Source of the DNA: Mycobacterium sp. 1274756.6
GTDB lineage: Bacteria > Actinomycetota > Actinomycetes > Mycobacteriales > Mycobacteriaceae
DNA: 64,000 nt
Direction: 5' to 3'
Assembly: GCF_001668625.1 (NCBI RefSeq)
Contig: NZ_LZLJ01000049.1
Location: 56,707 to 120,706, forward strand
Shown here: in pieces, positions 29,790 to 39,809 of the stretch
Position numbering within the stretch: position 1 is the stretch's first letter
How the letters are laid out: every line of letters starts with the position of its first letter
Made by a program: the position numbers and the translations under genes
The notes under the pieces: generated by a model
What the model saw: the letters and a program-made list of their open reading frames with translations, nothing else
What the model was told of the DNA's origin: nothing
The model's database searches: none

Positions 29790-32700
29790 CAGCGGGGTTT
29801 GGCCAGCGGGAACGGCAGGGTCTCGCGGATGCTGCGCCCGGTGATCAGCATGACGACCCGGTCGACCCCCATGCCCAGCCCGCCGGTGGGCGGCATCGCG
29901 TACTCCATCGCCTGCAGGAAGTCCTCGTCGAGTTCCATGGCCTCCGGGTCGCCGCCGGCGGCCAGCAGCGACTGGCGTTGCAGCCGGCGTCGCTGTTCCA
30001 CCGGGTCGGTGAGCTCGCTGTAGGCGGTGCCCAGCTCCACCCCCCAGGCGACCAGGTCCCAGCGTTCGGCGACGCCGGGCCGGCAGCGGTGCGGCCGGGT
30101 CAGCGGGGACACCGAGGTCGGGAAATCGGTGTAGAAGGTGGGTTGCTCGGTGCGGGCCTCGACCAGGTGCTCGTAGAGCTCGAGCACCACCGCGCCGGCG
30201 TCCCAGTGCCGCTGGTAGCCGATGCCGGCGGCGTCGCAGAGCCGGTGCAGCACCGGCAGCGGGGTCTCGGCGTCGATCGCCTCGCCGAGCACCGCCGACA
30301 CCGCCTCGTGCACGGTGCGCACCGGCCAGTCGCCGCCGATGTCGACCGGTTCCGGCCCGCCCGGGCCGGGGCGCAGCACCACCGGCGCCCCGTTGGCGGC
30401 CCGCGCGGCGTTCTGGATGAGGTCGCGGGCGCCGTCGATCCAGGTGCGGTAGTCGGCGTGGGCCTGGTAGGCCTCCAGCAGGGTGAACTCCGGGTTGTGG
30501 CTGAAGTCGACGCCCTCGTTGCGGAAGGCGCGGCCCAGTTCGAACACCCGCTCCACCCCGCCGACGCACAGCCGTTTGAGGTAGAGCTCCGGGGCGATCC
30601 GCAGGTACAGGTCCAGGTTGTAGGCGTTGATGTGGGTGACGAACGGCCGGGCGTTGGCCCCGCCGTGCACCTGCTGCAGGATCGGGGTCTCCACCTCCAG
30701 GAAACCCTTGGCGTACAAGGTGTCCCGGATGGCGCGCAGCACCTCGCTGCGGGCGGTGAGCAACGCTCGGGAGTCGGTGCCGGTGGCCAGGTCGAGGTAG
30801 CGCTGCCGCACCCGCGCTTCCGGGTCGGTCAGGCCCTGCCACTTGTCCGGCAGCGGGTGCAGGCACTTGCCGGTCAGCCGCCAGCCGGTGACCAGCAGCG
30901 AGCGGGTGCCGGTGCGGCTGTACCCGAGTTCGCCGCTGACCTCGACGAGGTCGCCGAGGTCGTCGGTGGTGGCGAAGCCGGCGACCTCGGCCCGCGACAG
31001 CCGGGCCGCCTCCAGCAGCAGCTGCAGCTCCCCGGACCAGTCCCGCAGCTGCGCGAAGAGCACCCCGCCGTGGTCCCGCATCCGCAGCACCCGCCCGGCG
31101 ACCGTGACACCCCGCCCGTCGCCGTCGGCCAGCGCGGCGGCGACGGTGTCGCTGGGCGGCCGGCCCACCGGGTAGGGGTCGATCCGCGCGTCCCGCAGCG
31201 CGGCCAGCTTGGCCAGCCGCACCCGCACCTGCTCGGGCAGCCGGGCCGGGCCCGCGGGTGTCGCGTCGGCCGGGGGCACGGCGGCCGCGGCGGTGGCAGC
31301 CGGCGCCGAGGTGTGCTGGCCGGTGTGCCGGTTGCGTCGCGAGAACGGCAGCACCAGAAAGCCTTCGGCGATCACCGAGGCCACCCCGACCCGCGGGATC
31401 AGCCGGGCGTCGGCGTAGCAGGCGTAGCGCGGCACCCACTGCGGCAGGTATTTCATGTTCGAGCGGTACAGCGTCTCCAGCTGCCACCAGCGGGAGAAGA
31501 ACCGCAGCAGGCCGCGCCACAGCCGGGCGACCGGCCCGGCGCCGAGCTGGGCGCCCTGCTCGAAGGCGGCGCGGAACATGGCGAAGTTCAACGAGATCCG
31601 GGCCACCCCGATCGCGGCGCCGCGCAGCGCGAGCTCGCTGACCATCAGCTCGATGGTGCCGTTGGGGGACTGGGGGGACCGGCGCATCACGTCCAGGGAG
31701 ACCCCGGTGGTGCCCCACGGCACCAGCGACAGCAGCGCGGCCACCGCGCCGTCCCGGTCGACCGCCTCGACCAGCAGGCAGTCGCCGTCGGCCGGGTCGC
31801 CGAGCCGGCCCAGCGCCATCGAGAAGCCCCGTTCGGTGGCGGTGTCGCGCCAGCGGTCGGCGTGGCCGATGACCTCGGCCAGCTCCGCGGCGCTCAGCTC
31901 GCGGTGGCGGCGGATGCGCACGCTCAGCCCGCCGCGGCGCGCCCGGGTCACCGCCTGGCGCACCCCGCGCATGTCGGGCCCGGACAGCCGGAAATCCGCG
32001 GTGTGCAGGATCGCCTCGTCGCCGAGCTCCAGGGCGCTGAGTCCGGCGTCGCGGTAGGCGCGCGCACCCGCGGCCCCGGCGCCCATCACCCCCGGCGCCC
32101 AGCCGTAGGCCCGGCACAGCCGCAGCCACGCCGCGATGGCCTGCGGCCAGGCCCGCGGGTCGCCGACCGGGTCGCCGCTGGCCAGGCAGACCCCGACCTC
32201 CACCCGGTAGGTGATCGCGGCCCGGCCGTCGGGGGCGAACACCACCGCCTTGTCCCGGCGGGTGGCGAAGTAGCCCAGCGAGTCGTTCTTGCCGTACTGC
32301 TCGAGCAGGCCGCGGATGGCGGTCTCGTCGTCGGCGGTGAGCGCGTTGTCGGCGCGCTGGGACTGGAACAGCACGATCGCCGCGGCGATCAACGCCAGCG
32401 CCCCGAACAGCCCGGCGGCCGCGTTGAGCACCACGTGCGGGTGCCCGGAGAACGCGTGCGCGGGGGCGACGGAGAACCCGCTGACCCGGTTGAGCGCGTA
32501 GAGCAGCCGGTGTTCGGGGACCAGCGTGTCGGGGTAGAGCTCCAGCAGGCCCCAGGTCACCGCGGTGCCGATCGCCATGCCGGCCACCAGCACCGCGGCC
32601 GCCTTGAGCAGGGCGCCGCGGCGGACCTTGGCCCAGAACTGGCGGTAGGCCGCCACCAGCACCGCCAGGGCGGCCAGGTGCACCGCCAGGCCGATGCCGT

Positions 32701-33052
32701 CGCCGAGGTAGCGCGGCCAGGTGCTGTCGCGCCAGAGCAGATCGTGCAGGTTCCAGACCGCGGCGCCGACCAGGTACAGCGTCAGCACCCACCAGGCGAT
32801 GCGTTTCCGGGCCGCCAGCGCGCCGGCCAGCAACGCCAGCACGAACGACCAGGCGAAGCTGGTGTCGGGGAAGTTGAACAGGAAGTCGTTGACGACGGTG
32901 CGCGGGACCTCGATGACCCAGCGCACCAGCGGGGAGACACTGGCCAGCAGCGACAGCGTCGCGATGACGCCGATGATCCAGCCCGCGACCGCCGGGGCCC
33001 GGGCGAACCGGCCGGCGGGTGGGTGCACCCGGCGCGACGCCGTGACCGTCAT
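29789..33052 (-). CDS. lysX: Bifunctional lysylphosphatidylglycerol synthetase/lysyl-tRNA synthetase LysX
   Basis: A 1087-residue fusion. About seven membrane helices fill residues 20-225. A DUF2156 aminoacyl-transferase domain spans about 235-540 ([25 protein letters not shown], then [14 protein letters not shown]). An OB-fold anticodon-binding domain and a class II lysyl-tRNA synthetase core follow ([34 protein letters not shown] and [14 protein letters not shown]). It charges tRNA with lysine and transfers it to phosphatidylglycerol, which gives resistance to cationic peptides. It is the counterpart of Rv1640c and somewhat shorter. TATCCT lies eight bases before the ATG. It leads the operon with the downstream esterase. 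Confidence 0.96.
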   Translation of the reverse strand: MTVTASRRVHPPAGRFARAPAVAGWIIGVIATLSLLASVSPLVRWVIEVPRTVVNDFLFNFPDTSFAWSFVLALLAGALAARKRIAWWVLTLYLVGAAVWNLHDLLWRDSTWPRYLGDGIGLAVHLAALAVLVAAYRQFWAKVRRGALLKAAAVLVAGMAIGTAVTWGLLELYPDTLVPEHRLLYALNRVSGFSVAPAHAFSGHPHVVLNAAAGLFGALALIAAAIVLFQSQRADNALTADDETAIRGLLEQYGKNDSLGYFATRRDKAVVFAPDGRAAITYRVEVGVCLASGDPVGDPRAWPQAIAAWLRLCRAYGWAPGVMGAGAAGARAYRDAGLSALELGDEAILHTADFRLSGPDMRGVRQAVTRARRGGLSVRIRRHRELSAAELAEVIGHADRWRDTATERGFSMALGRLGDPADGDCLLVEAVDRDGAVAALLSLVPWGTTGVSLDVMRRSPQSPNGTIELMVSELALRGAAIGVARISLNFAMFRAAFEQGAQLGAGPVARLWRGLLRFFSRWWQLETLYRSNMKYLPQWVPRYACYADARLIPRVGVASVIAEGFLVLPFSRRNRHTGQHTSAPAATAAAAVPPADATPAGPARLPEQVRVRLAKLAALRDARIDPYPVGRPPSDTVAAALADGDGRGVTVAGRVLRMRDHGGVLFAQLRDWSGELQLLLEAARLSRAEVAGFATTDDLGDLVEVSGELGYSRTGTRSLLVTGWRLTGKCLHPLPDKWQGLTDPEARVRQRYLDLATGTDSRALLTARSEVLRAIRDTLYAKGFLEVETPILQQVHGGANARPFVTHINAYNLDLYLRIAPELYLKRLCVGGVERVFELGRAFRNEGVDFSHNPEFTLLEAYQAHADYRTWIDGARDLIQNAARAANGAPVVLRPGPGGPEPVDIGGDWPVRTVHEAVSAVLGEAIDAETPLPVLHRLCDAAGIGYQRHWDAGAVVLELYEHLVEARTEQPTFYTDFPTSVSPLTRPHRCRPGVAERWDLVAWGVELGTAYSELTDPVEQRRRLQRQSLLAAGGDPEAMELDEDFLQAMEYAMPPTGGLGMGVDRVVMLITGRSIRETLPFPLAKPR

Positions 33053-33060
33053 AGCAGGTC

Positions 33061-33066
33061 AGGATA
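33061..33066 (-). promoter_or_regulatory. Predicted -10 element of lysX
   Basis: On the minus strand TATCCT with an eight-base gap to the ATG at 33052. This gives a leaderless or nearly leaderless transcript. Confidence 0.35.
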
Positions 33067-33119
33067 AGGGCCCAACCTGGCAGAATCCTTACCGACGCAG
33101 AATCCCTACCGACGCGGGG

Positions 33120-33470
33120 TCAGCCGACCGGGCCGGTGTAGTTCTCGCCCGGGCCGCGGCCCGGGTCGTCGGGGTAGGCGCTGGCCTCCCGGAAGGCGTG
33201 CTGCAGGCTGCGCAGCCCCTCGCGCAGCGGGCCGGCGTGCACGCCGAGGTATTCGGCGCTGGCGGTGACCAGCCCGGCCAAGGCGGTGATCAGCCGGCGG
33301 GCCTCGTCGAGGTCGCGGTGCGGGGCTTCGTCGGGGTCGTCGGCGGCCAAGCCGAGCTTCTCGGCGGCGGCGCTCATCAGCATCACCGCCGCGCGGGTGA
33401 TCACTTCCACCGCCGGGATCTCCGCGAGTTCGCGGACCGGTCCCGCCGCGTCGGGCAAGGCATCGTCCAT
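33120..33470 (-). CDS. DUF1844 family protein
   Basis: A 116-residue acidic protein. It has the DUF1844 core VREL-AEIPAVEVITRAAVMLMSAAAEKLGL, then DLDEARRLITALAGLVTASAEYLG, LREGLRSLQHAFREAS and a loose Pro/Gly tail. The function is unknown. The gene often sits divergently next to infC in actinobacteria. ATG 33470 was chosen since residues before it in the longer frame are non-conserved. CAGTCT lies seven bases upstream on the minus strand, so the message may be leaderless, and that box overlaps the infC -10 on the other strand. Confidence 0.85.
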   Translation of the reverse strand: MDDALPDAAGPVRELAEIPAVEVITRAAVMLMSAAAEKLGLAADDPDEAPHRDLDEARRLITALAGLVTASAEYLGVHAGPLREGLRSLQHAFREASAYPDDPGRGPGENYTGPVG

Positions 33471-33476
33471 GCCTGC

Positions 33477-33483
33477 TAGACTG
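33477..33483. promoter_or_regulatory. Overlapping divergent -10 elements of infC leader and DUF1844 gene
   Basis: TAGACT (33477-33482, plus strand) and CAGTCT (33483-33478, minus strand) occupy almost the same bases. RNA polymerase can serve only one direction at a time, so the two genes may compete. The infC transcript would start near 33489. Confidence 0.4.
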
Positions 33484-33636
33484 ACACGTGCGACCGTCCC
33501 GGCGAACGCCGGGGACAGCAAGTGGAGTCCCACTCCCACCGTTCGCCGCGCGCGGCTCAACGGTCCGGTCACCGGTTAAGTTCCGGTGCTGCGTCTCACG
33601 CGCAGGCGGCCTCGGGCCGCGATCGGTCGGCATTGG

Positions 33637-33659
33637 GCCCTGCTTTGAGCAGGGCTTTT
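33637..33659 (+). terminator. Attenuator-like terminator in the infC leader
   Basis: A perfect eight-base-pair stem (GCCCTGCT / AGCAGGGC) with a three-base loop is followed by TTTTCTG. It is one of the few clear intrinsic-terminator shapes in the window and lies 63 bases before the infC start, inside its leader. It probably attenuates the IF3-L35-L20 operon. Confidence 0.65.
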
Positions 33660-33721
33660 CTGCTGATGGGATGGTATTTCGCCGGTTGGGTCGCCAGCCG
33701 ACAACTACCAAGGGAGGCCCC

Positions 33722-34306
<585 letters not shown>

Positions 34307-34338
34307 CCGCACCGACCCGACCGCAGAACTGAGGAACC

Positions 34339-34533
34339 ATGCCCAAGACGAAATCCCACAGCGGCGCCTCGAAGCGCTTCCGCCGCACCGGCACCGGCAA
34401 GATCGTGCGCCAGAAGGCCAACCGGCGGCACCTGTTGGAGCACAAGCCCTCCAAGCGCACCCGCCGCCTCGACGGCCGCACCACGGTGTCGGCCGCCGAC
34501 ACCGCCCGGGTCAACAAGATGCTGAACGGCTGA
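34339..34533 (+). CDS. rpmI: 50S ribosomal protein L35
   Basis: A 64-residue basic protein beginning [35 protein letters not shown] and ending [10 protein letters not shown], the complete L35 family. It is the second gene of the infC-rpmI-rplT operon, the order used by most bacteria. GAGGAACC lies a few bases before the ATG. Confidence 0.98.
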   Translation: MPKTKSHSGASKRFRRTGTGKIVRQKANRRHLLEHKPSKRTRRLDGRTTVSAADTARVNKMLNG

Positions 34534-34585
34534 CCGCCGGCTCTTCCCGTCACCACCCCCGTACGAACGAACAGGATCAACACTC

Positions 34586-34975
34586 ATGGCACGCGTCAAG
34601 CGGGCAGTCAACGCCCACAAGAAGCGCCGCAGCGTCCTCAAGGCCTCGAAGGGGTACCGCGGTCAGCGGTCCCGCATCTACCGCAAAGCCAAGGAACAGC
34701 AGCTGCACTCGCTGAACTACGCCTTCCGTGACCGGCGCGCCCGCAAGGGCGAGTTCCGCAAGCTGTGGATCTCCCGGATCAACGCGGCCGCCCGGGCCAA
34801 CGACATCACCTACAACCGGCTCATCCAGGGCCTCAAGGCCGCCGGGGTCGAGGTGGACCGCAAGAACCTGGCCGAGATCGCGGTCAGCGACCCGCAGGCG
34901 TTCACCGCGCTGGTCGACGTGGCCCGGGCCGCGCTGCCCGCCGACGTCAACGCCCCGTCCGGCGAGGCCGCCTGA
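34586..34975 (+). CDS. rplT: 50S ribosomal protein L20
   Basis: A 129-residue 23S rRNA-binding assembly protein: [37 protein letters not shown], then [39 protein letters not shown]. The length equals the M. tuberculosis protein. L20 is known in other bacteria to repress the operon by binding the leader, so the structured infC leader upstream may be its target. The stop overlaps a possible CTG start of tsnR. Confidence 0.98.
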   Translation: MARVKRAVNAHKKRRSVLKASKGYRGQRSRIYRKAKEQQLHSLNYAFRDRRARKGEFRKLWISRINAAARANDITYNRLIQGLKAAGVEVDRKNLAEIAVSDPQAFTALVDVARAALPADVNAPSGEAA

Positions 34976-35004
34976 GCCAGGTCCTCGGTCACCGCGCGAC
35001 CCGG

Positions 35005-35802
35005 GTGGTCGCCGCGGCCAAGCTGCACCGGGCGGCCGGCCGGGCCCGCAGCGGCCGGTTCCTCGCCGAGGGCCCCAACCTGGTCGAGGCGGCCGGCCGG
35101 CGCGGCCTGATCCGTGAGCTCTACGCCACCGCCGCGGCCGCCGACCGGCATGCCGATCTGCTGGCCGACCAGCGGGTCCCGGTCCAGCTGGTCACCGACC
35201 GTGCGGCGGCGAGCCTGTCGGACACGGTGACCCCGGCCGGGCTGGTCGCCGTCTGCGCGCTGCCGCGGCCGGCGCTGGCCGAGGTGCTGGCCGGCGCGCC
35301 CGCGCTGGTGGCCGTCGCCGTCGGCATCGCCGAACCCGGCAACGCGGGCACCCTGATCCGGCTGGCCGACGCGATGGGCGCCGACGCCGTGCTCCTGGCC
35401 GGCCACACCGTGGACCCCTACAACGGGAAGTGCCTGCGCGCGTCGGCGGGCAGCATCTTCGCGATCCCGGTGATCCCCGTCGCCGACACCACGGCGGCGC
35501 TGGCGGCGCTGCGCGACGGCGGGCTGCGGCTGCTGGCCACCACGTTGGACGGCGAGACCACCCTCGACGACGCCGAGGCGCTGCTGGCCGCCCCCACCGC
35601 CTGGCTGTTCGGGCCGGAGGCGCACGGGCTGCCCGAGTCGGTGGCCGCCGCCGCCGATCACCGCATCCGGATCCCGATGGCCGGGGCCGCGGAGAGCCTC
35701 AACGTCGCCGCGGCCGCGGCGATCTGCCTGTACGCCAGCGCGCGGGCGACGCGGGTCAGGCCACGGCCGTCTCGGCCGGGTCGGTCGCCGGACCGCTGGT
35801 GA
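35005..35802 (+). CDS. tsnR: TrmH/SpoU-family 23S rRNA 2'-O-methyltransferase TsnR
   Basis: A 265-residue (from GTG 35005) RNA methyltransferase of the SPOUT class. The substrate-binding N-domain is AAAKLHRAAGRARSGRFLAEGPNLVEAA. The knotted catalytic domain has VAVGIAEPGNAGTLIRLADAMGAD, CLRASAGSIFAIPV, LFGPEAHGLP and IPMAGAAESLNVAAAAAICLY (motifs 1-3). No ATG is available near the conserved start. An in-frame CTG at 34972 overlaps the L20 stop (CTGA) and would align better with the M. tuberculosis N-terminus. The tail RVRPRPSRPGRSPDRW overlaps the convergent MpaB gene by 47 bases and looks non-conserved. Confidence 0.88.
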   Translation: MVAAAKLHRAAGRARSGRFLAEGPNLVEAAGRRGLIRELYATAAAADRHADLLADQRVPVQLVTDRAAASLSDTVTPAGLVAVCALPRPALAEVLAGAPALVAVAVGIAEPGNAGTLIRLADAMGADAVLLAGHTVDPYNGKCLRASAGSIFAIPVIPVADTTAALAALRDGGLRLLATTLDGETTLDDAEALLAAPTAWLFGPEAHGLPESVAAAADHRIRIPMAGAAESLNVAAAAAICLYASARATRVRPRPSRPGRSPDRW

Positions 35803-36829
35803 GCGTGCCGGCCAGCCCACCGGCCAGCGAGAACGTCTGGTGCACCAGCGATCCGGCCTTCTCGATCAGCGCCCGGGCCGGCCAGCGCCGGCGCGGCGGC
35901 AGGTAGTGCATGCCGTTGTCCCGGCGATCCGCCGGGGGACCGGTGAACCACGGCGCCTCGACCAGCGGGGCGCCGGCCCGGACCCGGCCCTGTTCCCGGC
36001 GGTAGCCGGCCAGCGCACGCGGGTGCAGCCGGATCTCGTCGGGGACGAACAGGAACGAGATCTGGACGAACTTGCCGATCAGCCGCAGCAGCACCTCGTC
36101 GCCGGCCGTCCAGCGCAGGCCGGCCTTCTCCCGCACCTCCGGCTCGAAGAGCCCCGCGGTCAGCCAGCGCTGCCCGGCCAGCATCGGCTTGAACAGCTGC
36201 TCCCAGACCCCGTCGGGCAGCAGCACGAACCGCGGCTTGGGGATCCGCATGTCCAGGATGCCGGCGGCGGCCGGGGTGAGCTCGAGTTCCTCCCGGCAGA
36301 TGCGGTCCCAGTAGCGGCAGAAGTCCTCCCAGGACTCGGGCACCGGGCGCATGCTCATCCCGTACATGCGGTACCACTGCACGTGCTCGTCGAAGAGTTG
36401 CCGCTTCTCCGCCTCGGTGAGCCCGCCCTCGAAGTACTCGGCCAGCTTGATCACCATCATGAAGAAGGTGGCGTGCGCCCAGTAGAACGTCTCGGGGTCC
36501 AGCGCGTGGTAGCGGCGGCCCCGGGCGTCGACGCCCTTGATGTCGCGGTGCCAGCTCTTGATCGCCTCACCGGTCTGGCGGGCGCGGTCGCCGTCGTAGA
36601 CCACGCCCATGATCGGGTACACCGAGCGGAACACCCGCTGCAGCGGCTCGCGCCACAGGCTGGAGTGCTGCTCGACGCCGGCACCCAGGCCCGGGTACAT
36701 GTTCTCGATGGTGCCGATCCACATGCCCAGCAGGCCGGTGCGCACGTCACCGAAGTATTTCCAGGTCAGCGAGTCCGGGCCGAGCGGCTGCACGCCGGCG
36801 GTGGTGGTCGTCGTCACAGGTGCGTTCAT
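35756..36829 (-). CDS. MpaB/DUF2236 family oxygenase-like protein (Rv1645c-like)
   Basis: A 357-residue protein of the DUF2236 family, named for MpaB oxygenases and latex-clearing proteins, which carry haem or a diiron site. Visible family segments are SLTWKYFGDVRTGLLGMWIGTIENMYPGLGAGVEQHS, AIKSWHRDIKGVDARGRRYHALDPETFYWAHATFFMMVIKLAEYF and LTPAAAGILDMRIPKPRF. AGGAG precedes ATG 36829 and decides the start. It matches Rv1645c. The true substrate in mycobacteria is unknown. The Thr-rich N-terminus is variable. Confidence 0.87.
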   Translation of the reverse strand: MNAPVTTTTTAGVQPLGPDSLTWKYFGDVRTGLLGMWIGTIENMYPGLGAGVEQHSSLWREPLQRVFRSVYPIMGVVYDGDRARQTGEAIKSWHRDIKGVDARGRRYHALDPETFYWAHATFFMMVIKLAEYFEGGLTEAEKRQLFDEHVQWYRMYGMSMRPVPESWEDFCRYWDRICREELELTPAAAGILDMRIPKPRFVLLPDGVWEQLFKPMLAGQRWLTAGLFEPEVREKAGLRWTAGDEVLLRLIGKFVQISFLFVPDEIRLHPRALAGYRREQGRVRAGAPLVEAPWFTGPPADRRDNGMHYLPPRRRWPARALIEKAGSLVHQTFSLAGGLAGTLTSGPATDPAETAVA

Positions 36830-36963
36830 CGCGGAACTCCTCACACGCTGCCGTCTCCACCACGATAACTTCTGACAATGAACGTTGTCGATTATTGCGG
36901 CGGCGTGTCCGACACCACTTGCGGCCGACGACCCGGTCCGTGGCGGCGGTCGAACGCCCCGCC

Positions 36964-36969
36964 TACGCT
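36964..36969 (+). promoter_or_regulatory. Leaderless -10 element of the Rv1647-like cyclase gene
   Basis: TACGCT followed by seven bases and the GTG at 36977. No Shine-Dalgarno is present. It marks this GTG rather than the upstream ATG at 36878. Confidence 0.5.
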
Positions 36970-36976
36970 GACACAG

Positions 36977-37894
36977 GTGGACCACGAGCGCTCAGACCAC
37001 GGGTCCGGCGAACTCGAGGCCGCTGAACCGGCGGATCGCCTGCCGGTGCCGGTGCCCGATGCCTCGGGCTGGCTGCGCCGCACCAACCACAACCCGGACG
37101 TGATCGCGCTGATTCGGCGGGCCCGACGCGCGCTGCCCGGCGACCCCGAGTTCGGCGACCCGCTCTCCACCGCGGGCGACGGCGGCCCGCGCGCCGCGGC
37201 CCGCGCCGCCGACCGGTTGCTGCGCGACCGCGACGCCGTGTCCCGCGAGGTGAGCCTGGGCGCGCTGCAGGTCTGGCAGGCGCTGACCGAGATGGTCGCC
37301 CGGCGCCCCCGCGACGCGGAGGTCACCCTGGTCTTCACCGACCTCGTCGGCTTCTCGTCCTGGTCGCTGGCCGCCGGGGACGACGCCACCCTGACGCTGC
37401 TGCGCCGGGTGGCCCGGGCCATCGAACCGCCGCTGCTCGACGCCGGCGGCCGGATCGTCAAACGGATGGGCGACGGCACCATGGCGGTGTTCCGGGAGCC
37501 GCTGGTGGCGGTGCGCGCGGTGCTCGCCGCGCAGGAGGCGCTCAGCGCCGTGGAGGTCGACGGCCACACCCCACGGATGCGGGTGGGCATCCACACCGGC
37601 CGGCCGCAGCGGCTGGCCTCCGACTGGCTCGGCGTGGACGTCAACATCGCGGCCCGGGTGATGGAGCGCGCCACCCGCGGCGGCGTCATCGTCTCCGGCA
37701 CGACCCTGGACCAGATCCCGGCGACCGAACTGGAGCAGCTCGGGGTCAGCGCGAAACGGGCGCGCCGGCAGGTGTTCGGCGCCAAAACCGCGGGCGTGCC
37801 CCCGGATCTGGCCATGTACCGGCTGCAGACTCGCAGAAAACTGTCAGTCGAGGACCGCGCCGACACCGGCGAGCCGGGGGATAGTCAACCCTGA
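36977..37894 (+). CDS. Class III adenylate cyclase (Rv1647-like), soluble
   Basis: A 305-residue soluble cyclase. The N-terminal ~110 residues are a helical domain (WLRRTNHNPDVIALIRRARRALPGD), as in Rv1647. The catalytic domain has the metal aspartates in VTLVFTDLVGFSSWS and KRMGDGTMAVF and the DVNIAARVMERATRGG motif with Asn and Arg. Its FTDLVGFSSWS loop differs from the Rv1625c type, so it belongs to another subclass. The stop overlaps the ATG of the next membrane protein by one base. It makes cAMP, and the cue is not visible. PE17, which lies next to this gene in M. tuberculosis, is absent. Confidence 0.9.
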   Translation: MDHERSDHGSGELEAAEPADRLPVPVPDASGWLRRTNHNPDVIALIRRARRALPGDPEFGDPLSTAGDGGPRAAARAADRLLRDRDAVSREVSLGALQVWQALTEMVARRPRDAEVTLVFTDLVGFSSWSLAAGDDATLTLLRRVARAIEPPLLDAGGRIVKRMGDGTMAVFREPLVAVRAVLAAQEALSAVEVDGHTPRMRVGIHTGRPQRLASDWLGVDVNIAARVMERATRGGVIVSGTTLDQIPATELEQLGVSAKRARRQVFGAKTAGVPPDLAMYRLQTRRKLSVEDRADTGEPGDSQP

Positions 37895-38661
37895 TGTTCG
37901 CGGCGCTGGTGGCCCGGCTGTCCCGGATCCGGGTCACGCTGGGCTACACCGCGGCGCTGATCACCGTCGCCGCCGGGCTGCTGGCGCTGGATCCGCACAC
38001 CCGGCACCGCATCGTCCGCGACGCCAGCACCAACCTGCACAACCTCAGCGCGGGCCGGCTGGGCACCCTGTTCGACAGCGCGTTCATCACCGACGCGGCC
38101 CCGATCACGGTGTGGCTGCCCGGCCTGGTCTGCCTGCTGGCGCTGGCCGAACTGTGCTGGCACGGCGGCCGGCTGATCCTGACCTTTCTCACCGGGCACG
38201 TCGCGGCGACGCTGCTGGTGGCGGCCGGGCTGGCGGTAGCGGTGCACCGCGGCTGGCTGCCGCTGTCGGTGTCCCACGCCAGCGACGTCGGGATGAGCTA
38301 CGGGGCGATGGCGGTCTTCGGGGCGCTCGCCCCGGCGATCGCGCCGCGCTGGCGGCCGGCCTGGCTGGGCTGGTGGCTGCCGGTGGCGGCGGTGGCCGCG
38401 CTGGGAGGCGGTGAGTTCACCGATGTCGGGCACGCCACCGCGCTGCTCCTGGGCATGCTGATGGGCATCCGGCTGCCGCGGCCGGACCGGTGGACCCGGC
38501 CCCGCCTGGTGCTGCTGGCGGTGGCCGCGGTGTTCGCCTTCGTGGTGCTGGCCCACGCCGGGCCGACGCTGGCCGCCGCCGCGGTGGCCGGCACGGCCGG
38601 GGCGCTGCTGGGCTACCGGCTGGGCCGGCCGGCTGCCGCCGGGCCGGCGCCGCGCGGCTGA
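37894..38661 (+). CDS. Rhomboid-like polytopic membrane protein (Rv1648-like)
   Basis: A 255-residue membrane protein with about six or seven helices. The region LSAGRLGTLFDSAFITDAAP, then LALAELCWHGGRLILTFLTGHVAATLLVA, SHASDVGMSYGAMAVFGALAP and GEFTDVGHATALLLGMLMG resembles the rhomboid fold. The usual catalytic Ser in GxSG is not obvious: MSYGAMA stands at that place and GHATALLLG at the histidine. It may therefore be a rhomboid-like protein with altered or no protease activity. It is coupled to the cyclase by a one-base overlap and could anchor or modulate it, which is an inference. Confidence 0.75.
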   Translation: MFAALVARLSRIRVTLGYTAALITVAAGLLALDPHTRHRIVRDASTNLHNLSAGRLGTLFDSAFITDAAPITVWLPGLVCLLALAELCWHGGRLILTFLTGHVAATLLVAAGLAVAVHRGWLPLSVSHASDVGMSYGAMAVFGALAPAIAPRWRPAWLGWWLPVAAVAALGGGEFTDVGHATALLLGMLMGIRLPRPDRWTRPRLVLLAVAAVFAFVVLAHAGPTLAAAAVAGTAGALLGYRLGRPAAAGPAPRG

Positions 38662-38682
38662 CCCGGCCAATCGGTGATCACT

Positions 38683-39809
<1,127 letters not shown>

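Noticed and set aside
28494..32792. A 1432-codon open frame on the minus strand
   Set aside because: Its first ~1000 codons are an arginine- and glycine-rich shadow of lysX. Only the last 431 codons, from ATG 29789, encode a recognisable protein.
29978..33067. A 1029-codon open frame on the plus strand opposite lysX
   Set aside because: Composition (His, Arg, Gly, Gln rich, no domain) is that of an antisense shadow in high-GC DNA.
33488..33721. An N-terminal extension of IF3 from GTG 33488
   Set aside because: The encoded stretch is not conserved, contains the attenuator hairpin, and IF3 homology starts exactly at the ATT with a strong Shine-Dalgarno.
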